A stretch of 48,071 nt of DNA from Clostridia bacterium. Lineage in GTDB: Bacteria > Bacillota > Clostridia > Oscillospirales > CAG-272. A program made the translations under genes and the position numbers. This document shows positions 43,649-48,071 of the stretch, piece by piece (position 1 is the first letter of the stretch; each line of letters begins with the position of its first letter). Location: the NCBI GenBank assembly GCA_017550115.1, contig JAFYLR010000076.1:1-48071 (forward strand). The letters run 5' to 3'. Under the pieces are notes generated by a model, which saw nothing but the letters and a program-made list of their open reading frames with translations, made no database searches and was not told the DNA's origin.

Positions 43649-44376
43649 TCCGTCGCCCCCTCTTCTACCCTATCACCTTTATCCTCAACAGGAGCTAAAA
43701 GTGCAAAAATAAGGCTTATCGAAACTGCACAGATTATTATAACGAATCCGTCTGAAATTTTGCAAAGAACAGGCGTATATTTGAAAGCACACCCCATAGC
43801 AACAGCACACAGAACGCAAAGAGCCGTTCCTTTGATTTTTTTAGCCTCGGGAACGATGATGGCAATAAACATTCCGTAAATAGCAATTCCGAGTGCAGAG
43901 ACCACGATCTTAGGCAAAATATTTCCCGCAACGGCACCGAGCAAGGTACCCGAGCTCCAACCTATATACGGCATAAGAATAAGTCCAAAGAAATATTTTC
44001 TGCCAAGCGTTGTCGGCTTTGATGCAGACACGGCAAAAATCTCGTCGGTATTTCCGAATGCTATAAGAAATCTATGCAAAAGATGAACGCTTTTACCGAG
44101 CTTTTGAGAAAGGGATACCGACATAAGAGAGTACCTTAGATTTATGACAAGCTGCGAGACTGCAAGCTCTATAAAAGAACCGTAGGAGCAGATTATCGGC
44201 ACGGCGGCAAGTTGTCCTGCGGACGTAAGATTAGTCATTGATATAAGCAACGCCTCGAAAATGCTAAGTCCGCTATCGACGGCAAAAATTCCAAAAGCAA
44301 AAGAAACAGACAGATAACCTAAAAAAATCGGCACCCCGTCCCGAATTCCCATTCGAAAGCTGTTGTTTTCAGTCAT
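43645..44376 (-). CDS. azlC: AzlC branched-chain amino acid exporter
   Basis: A 243-aa polytopic protein: GIRDGVPIFLGYLSVSFAFGI opening, LTSAGQLAAVPI and NLRYSLMSVSLSQKL motifs of AzlC. With AzlD it exports leucine, isoleucine, valine and analogues. ATG at 44376 is preferred; the TTG at 44388 sits on the ribosome site. Confidence 0.92.
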   Translation of the reverse strand: MTENNSFRMGIRDGVPIFLGYLSVSFAFGIFAVDSGLSIFEALLISMTNLTSAGQLAAVPIICSYGSFIELAVSQLVINLRYSLMSVSLSQKLGKSVHLLHRFLIAFGNTDEIFAVSASKPTTLGRKYFFGLILMPYIGWSSGTLLGAVAGNILPKIVVSALGIAIYGMFIAIIVPEAKKIKGTALCVLCAVAMGCAFKYTPVLCKISDGFVIIICAVSISLIFALLAPVEDKGDRVEEGATE

Positions 44377-44480
44377 TGTAAAAATCAACCCTTATCAGCC
44401 TTATGCCTGACCTTTCTCGATAATTTCAATAAAACTCAGAATATTTTATCACATCGCTCAAAAAATGTCAATAAGACACG

Positions 44481-44527
44481 AAAAAAACAAATCTGCCTCG
44501 CTATTTGCGAGGCAGATTTGTTTTTTT
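44481..44527. terminator. Bidirectional terminator after spoIIE
   Basis: 44481-44500 pairs perfectly with 44508-44527, A7 and T7 ends. The spoIIE stop codon overlaps its base. Confidence 0.93.
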
Positions 44528-47048
44528 AAGACACCTTTTTGTTTTCATTGACACGAACCAATAATACCGAGATGTCGTCTCCGCTTCCGTTTTCGTCCGC
44601 AGTTTCCGCAATACGAGCGGCAAAAGAGTCAAGGCTCTCGTCCTCATTCCATTCTCCTCCGAGCATTTCCATAAGCCAAAGGCACTCCTCGGGGCATTGA
44701 CTTATTCCGTCACTCAACATAATTATTACATCACCATCGGAGATATCAAAGCGAACTTGTTCTGCATCGATCGCATTCATTATTCCTATCGGTACAGTGT
44801 TCGAGCGCAACTTATAAAGCTTGTCCCCTCTGCGAACAAACGATGGCGCCGCACCGCTTTTTATAAAAGAAGCCTCTCCGTTTATAAGGTCAAGTTCCAT
44901 AAGGTCAACCGTCGCCGAGCATTCTCCACTCTTTGAGCGAAGGAGCGTATTCAGCATTTTAAGGGAAGTTTCTTTTCTGTTTCCACCCTGTAGCATTTTC
45001 GTCAAAAACAGTCCGCAAAGCTCACTTGTAAGAGCTGCTGCCGTACCCGAGCCCATACCGTCGCTTATGAGTGCATAAAAGCTGTCGTTTGACGTTTCAA
45101 AAGCAGTTGCCGTATCGCCGCAGACACTCTCATTTGCGTTGCCCTTTTGTGCCATTCCGCTTTCGACCGAAAAACGGCGATCCACCTCAGTCCTCAAGGA
45201 TACCTTGCCATCCTTCAACTCAAATATAGGGTCCTTCAACGGCAATCCGCAAACACTCTCAAGCTTTTCTTTAAGCTCCCCGACTCCCATTTCCTCGGCC
45301 TTTTTACCTATATCCCCTGCATATATCTTCTTTCTGCGGTCGCCCCAAACCCAAAATTCTTTCATTTCTATATCGTCGCGCAATCCGAATCTGCGAAATT
45401 TTTCCTGAAGCTCTATATCAGGTACGTTTTCCTTTTTCGCCATCTCAACCGCATCTGCCAAAATATGTGACACAGCATCATAATCAAGTGCAAACAGCTC
45501 TGTCTTCTCTCCCGTAATATGCTCTCTTAAAATCTCCGCATATTCGGTGTTTACTTCAAGGATTATATCTGAAATATTAATGCATCTGTCTGTAATATAC
45601 CGAGGCAACTTATCCGAGCTTACTCTTCCGTCTCTTGACAATATCTCTCCGAATTTACTCATAGTCTCGGAAAACTCACTATAATCTTTTGTTCTGCAGT
45701 TGTCAAAATTTTCGCATTTCAAACAGTAAGTATCAAATGAATTGAGGCAAAGTGTCCTTATCTCACTTGCCCCCGGAACTCGCATACGATCCGAAATATC
45801 ATATAAAACTCGCGAAATTTGTCCGAAAGTATCGCTGAGCCTCGCTATTCTCTCGCGTTCGTTCTCAGAGCCTCGGAGATCAGTAGTTATTTTTTCATCT
45901 ATCACTCTCTCTTTTTCTCTTATACCGCTCGGCACAAGTGAAAAGCCCTCAAAGGCACATATAAGTACAGATGCACAGATGACGGCAGGCATAAAATAAG
46001 TAATCGCGCCCAATCCGTCAATGTAAACGCCCCAAAGCAAAGCAACAACCGAAGATGCGCTCGCCGCAGCAAAGGCCGTTTTGCATATTCCTGCCGCTAT
46101 CGCTGCTAAAACAAATGCCGGGGCATATATAGGAGCGGCCGCAAGAGATATAACTAATGACGATAATGTTCCTACAAGCACCCCTCGACGCCTGGCAAGG
46201 TATAACGTTGCAAAAAATCCAACGCAAAAGCACGCACTGATACCGAGAATAAATATATCTCTCAAAGAAAAAATAACAGCAAAGATAAGACCAAGATTAG
46301 AAACTTCTTTCATTACTTTTGGTGAACCGTCCTCACCTTCCGCACACAACCCCGAAAAAACAAATGTTATCGCAGGTGCGCTCACCATCGCAAACATGGC
46401 TGAGAACAGATCATACAGCCTGTAAGCACCCTTGTTCATTGCATAAAGGCTGACAAAAAATGCCGCCGCACACGCTGTTGCCATACGAAGATACGTGTTT
46501 TCCCTGAAGCGTGATAAGATTAACAACCGTATATGCTCGTTACGTTTTTTACCCTTACTAAAGATTTCCGAGGGCGAAAATTCATATGGCTGATCAATAA
46601 ACATTCGTGCCGCAATACGTATAATAATTATCATAACATACACCGACAGATAAACATAAGGCGAGAATAATATCCCCGTCTGATCGCCCGTATTCACGGT
46701 AAATGCGGATATCAACAATCCTATAAATATGTAAATAAGATTTTTTTCAGAGGCACATAAAAAGGCTATTCCTAACGTATATGTATCAAGAAGAAGAGGT
46801 GTCCTGCCAAAGAGCAGAGATACAAGTCCGAAGCTCACACCCTTAAGAATTTTTACACCTATGGCGGCAGCGTCTCGCTCTTCCCACAACCCCCATTCCT
46901 TTGCTATTCCCCTCAATCTTGACATTATATCAGGCATTGAGTGAACGACCTCAGCTGAACCGTCACCTGTCGTCATAAGAGGTGTCCCGTCAGTAACATC
47001 CTTTTTCCTCTCAGACGTATCTTTCGATATCATTTTTCTTTTCTTCAT
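44526..47048 (-). CDS. spoIIE: Stage II sporulation protein E, PP2C phosphatase
   Basis: An 840-aa membrane phosphatase. The N-terminal half has about ten transmembrane helices (roughly 60-365) that localise it to the polar septum; a middle FtsZ-interacting/oligomerisation region follows (about 370-610); the C-terminal PP2C domain (about 620-835) has the metal-site motifs ISDGMGSG, LSDGIS and GSGDDISVLLV. It dephosphorylates SpoIIAA and so releases sigma-F in the forespore. Full family length. The start at 47048 follows GAGG. Confidence 0.95.
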   Translation of the reverse strand: MKKRKMISKDTSERKKDVTDGTPLMTTGDGSAEVVHSMPDIMSRLRGIAKEWGLWEERDAAAIGVKILKGVSFGLVSLLFGRTPLLLDTYTLGIAFLCASEKNLIYIFIGLLISAFTVNTGDQTGILFSPYVYLSVYVMIIIIRIAARMFIDQPYEFSPSEIFSKGKKRNEHIRLLILSRFRENTYLRMATACAAAFFVSLYAMNKGAYRLYDLFSAMFAMVSAPAITFVFSGLCAEGEDGSPKVMKEVSNLGLIFAVIFSLRDIFILGISACFCVGFFATLYLARRRGVLVGTLSSLVISLAAAPIYAPAFVLAAIAAGICKTAFAAASASSVVALLWGVYIDGLGAITYFMPAVICASVLICAFEGFSLVPSGIREKERVIDEKITTDLRGSENERERIARLSDTFGQISRVLYDISDRMRVPGASEIRTLCLNSFDTYCLKCENFDNCRTKDYSEFSETMSKFGEILSRDGRVSSDKLPRYITDRCINISDIILEVNTEYAEILREHITGEKTELFALDYDAVSHILADAVEMAKKENVPDIELQEKFRRFGLRDDIEMKEFWVWGDRRKKIYAGDIGKKAEEMGVGELKEKLESVCGLPLKDPIFELKDGKVSLRTEVDRRFSVESGMAQKGNANESVCGDTATAFETSNDSFYALISDGMGSGTAAALTSELCGLFLTKMLQGGNRKETSLKMLNTLLRSKSGECSATVDLMELDLINGEASFIKSGAAPSFVRRGDKLYKLRSNTVPIGIMNAIDAEQVRFDISDGDVIIMLSDGISQCPEECLWLMEMLGGEWNEDESLDSFAARIAETADENGSGDDISVLLVRVNENKKVS

Positions 47049-47111
47049 TTTTACCGTCCTCGCTTTTTTAGATCAATCTTCCCGAATCTCATCGAGTTTC
47101 TTTGGTTTTAT

Positions 47112-47142
47112 TTTATATTGCGGTGTATGCGTAAAGTGTCAA
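47112..47142 (-). promoter_or_regulatory. Possible spoIIE promoter with long spacer
   Basis: TTGACA (47137-47142) and TATAAA (47112-47117) on minus, spacer 19 bp. The B. subtilis spoIIE promoter also has an over-long spacer and needs Spo0A. I saw no clear Spo0A box. The rest of 47049-47368 is non-coding and AT-rich. Confidence 0.4.
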
Positions 47143-47368
47143 AGTGCGAAAGTATTTTTTTAGATTTTCGAGGACATAGAAATTGGGAAATGTCGGTTTT
47201 GTGAGGATATACAGGAAAGTGTTTGCGAAAAATGTACGGAAAAATATTCAAGTTGAAAAATCGCCTATCTTTTGTCATACGATTTTTGCAATAGCTCTTG
47301 TTTTTTTTATATCGATATGGTAAAATACTCGATGTCACACAGTTCGATCTTTATTTATGGAGACAAAA

Positions 47369-47896
47369 ATGAATTTTGATGCATTTGAAAATGACGAAAT
47401 AGAAGACGGCATTACTACCGTTTGCTTTACAGGTCACCGCAGTATTCCCGAAAACGTACGCCCCGCCGTATCGGAGCTTCTCTCCGAGGTCATCTGGGGG
47501 CTTTATTTGCGTGGAGCCAGAATATTCAAGGCAGGCGGTGCTATCGGTTTTGACACAATGGCGGCACAAGCTGTTATTGATTTGAGAAGCAAAACGGGAG
47601 ATCGTTCTGTTAAGCTGAATCTTTGCTTACCTGCTCCGGATCAGACAAAAAAATTCAGCCGATTTGATAAAATCATATATGATCTCGTTCGAGAGAACAG
47701 TGATTGTGTAACATATGTTTCAAAATACAGTACGACAGAGAGCTACTACGAACGCAATCGCCGTTTGGTTCAAAATAGTGACGTCTGTGTCGCATATTGC
47801 ACAAAACAAAGAGGCGGAACGTATTATACTTGTAAACAGGCACTCTTGGGCGGTGTTGAATTCATAAATTTGGCGGATTTTATCGTGTTTGAGTGA
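47369..47896 (+). CDS. DUF1273/SLOG-family protein
   Basis: A 175-aa Rossmann-like protein with VCFTGHRSIPE, FKAGGAIGFDTMAAQ and RGGTYYTCKQALLGG, the YpsA/DUF1273 branch of the SLOG superfamily that binds nucleotide-type ligands. Function unknown; B. subtilis YpsA is linked to cell division. ATG at 47369 follows GGAG; 47357 overlaps the ribosome site. Confidence 0.85.
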   Translation: MNFDAFENDEIEDGITTVCFTGHRSIPENVRPAVSELLSEVIWGLYLRGARIFKAGGAIGFDTMAAQAVIDLRSKTGDRSVKLNLCLPAPDQTKKFSRFDKIIYDLVRENSDCVTYVSKYSTTESYYERNRRLVQNSDVCVAYCTKQRGGTYYTCKQALLGGVEFINLADFIVFE

Positions 47897-47934
47897 TTTT
47901 GGGAATAAATATTAATATTTTTTCTAAAAAAGTA

Positions 47935-47963
47935 TTGCAAAATTTGATTTATTGTGTTATAAT
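47935..47963 (+). promoter_or_regulatory. Promoter of tRNA-Trp
   Basis: TTGCAA (47935-47940) and TATAAT (47958-47963), spacer 17 bp, 29 bp before the tRNA. Confidence 0.75.
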
Positions 47964-47992
47964 GTTCTGCGTTGTAATTAAATATTTCACAA

Positions 47993-48068
47993 AGGGGTAT
48001 AGTTCAGTCGGTAGAACACCAGTCTCCAAAACTGGGTGTCGTGGGTTCAAGTCCTTCTGCCCCTGCCA
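47993..48068 (+). tRNA. tRNA-Trp (anticodon CCA)
   Basis: A 76-nt cloverleaf from AGGGGTA to TGCCCCT-G-CCA; anticodon loop CTCCAAA gives CCA; the T arm has GGTTCAAGTCC. CCA is encoded. Confidence 0.95.
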
Positions 48069-48071
48069 AAA

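Overview
The window looks like the chromosome of a spore-forming low-to-mid GC member of the Clostridia, probably an uncultured Oscillospirales-like gut lineage. The evidence is SpoIIE, a SpoIIQ-like M23 protein, the CtsR-McsA-McsB-ClpC heat-shock operon, SLH and cohesin domains, AzlCD, a VTC/DUF4956/CotH cluster, AGGAGG ribosome binding sites and textbook TTGACA-17-TATAAT promoters. The lineage call is inference from gene content only.

Positions 1-8350 are accessory. A LexA-type repressor (cut by the left edge) sits behind its own promoter and a 24-bp palindrome. Next, all on the minus strand and read from 7543 down to about 655, is a probable single transcription unit: a small Cro/CI regulator, an unusual fused C5-cytosine plus N6-adenine DNA methyltransferase, an HNH nuclease, an unrecognised 170-aa protein, a 292-aa DUF6414-like protein and a Clp-like AAA+ ATPase. 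I read this as a restriction-modification or defence operon with extra parts, and it is the best candidate for a little-described system. Between it and a tRNA-Leu(UAG) gene lies a mobile-element remnant (tnpV plus a DUF6809 gene) whose leader can form two interleaved hairpins, one hiding the tnpV ribosome binding site.

Positions 8500-15030 are housekeeping: cinA, a small membrane protein, an aldo/keto reductase with a ferredoxin tail, guaB, a GMP synthetase that lacks the glutaminase domain, and an esterase. Positions 15039-17901 hold a 2.7-kb insert: a membrane acyltransferase, an ECF sigma factor and its zinc-finger anti-sigma factor. It is flanked by two direct copies of the last 126 bp of clpC, which suggests integration at the 3' end of clpC. 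Positions 17777-22423 are clpC-mcsB-mcsA-ctsR with three CtsR boxes over the promoter.

Positions 22463-34380 carry tRNA-Leu(CAA), a CLC chloride transporter, a polytopic membrane protein, a cohesin-SLH surface protein, the SpoIIQ-like protein, a solute-binding-like lipoprotein, alanine racemase, a trigger-factor-like foldase lipoprotein, rpmF and DUF177. Positions 34592-48071 carry NAD(P)HX repair (nnr), the VTC/DUF4956/CotH cluster, acyl-ACP thioesterase, class II aldolase, a solitary MazF toxin, a lipoprotein, azlCD, spoIIE, a DUF1273/SLOG protein and tRNA-Trp. Strong hairpin terminators, many bidirectional, separate most units. No CRISPR array, rRNA, integrase or intact transposase was seen.
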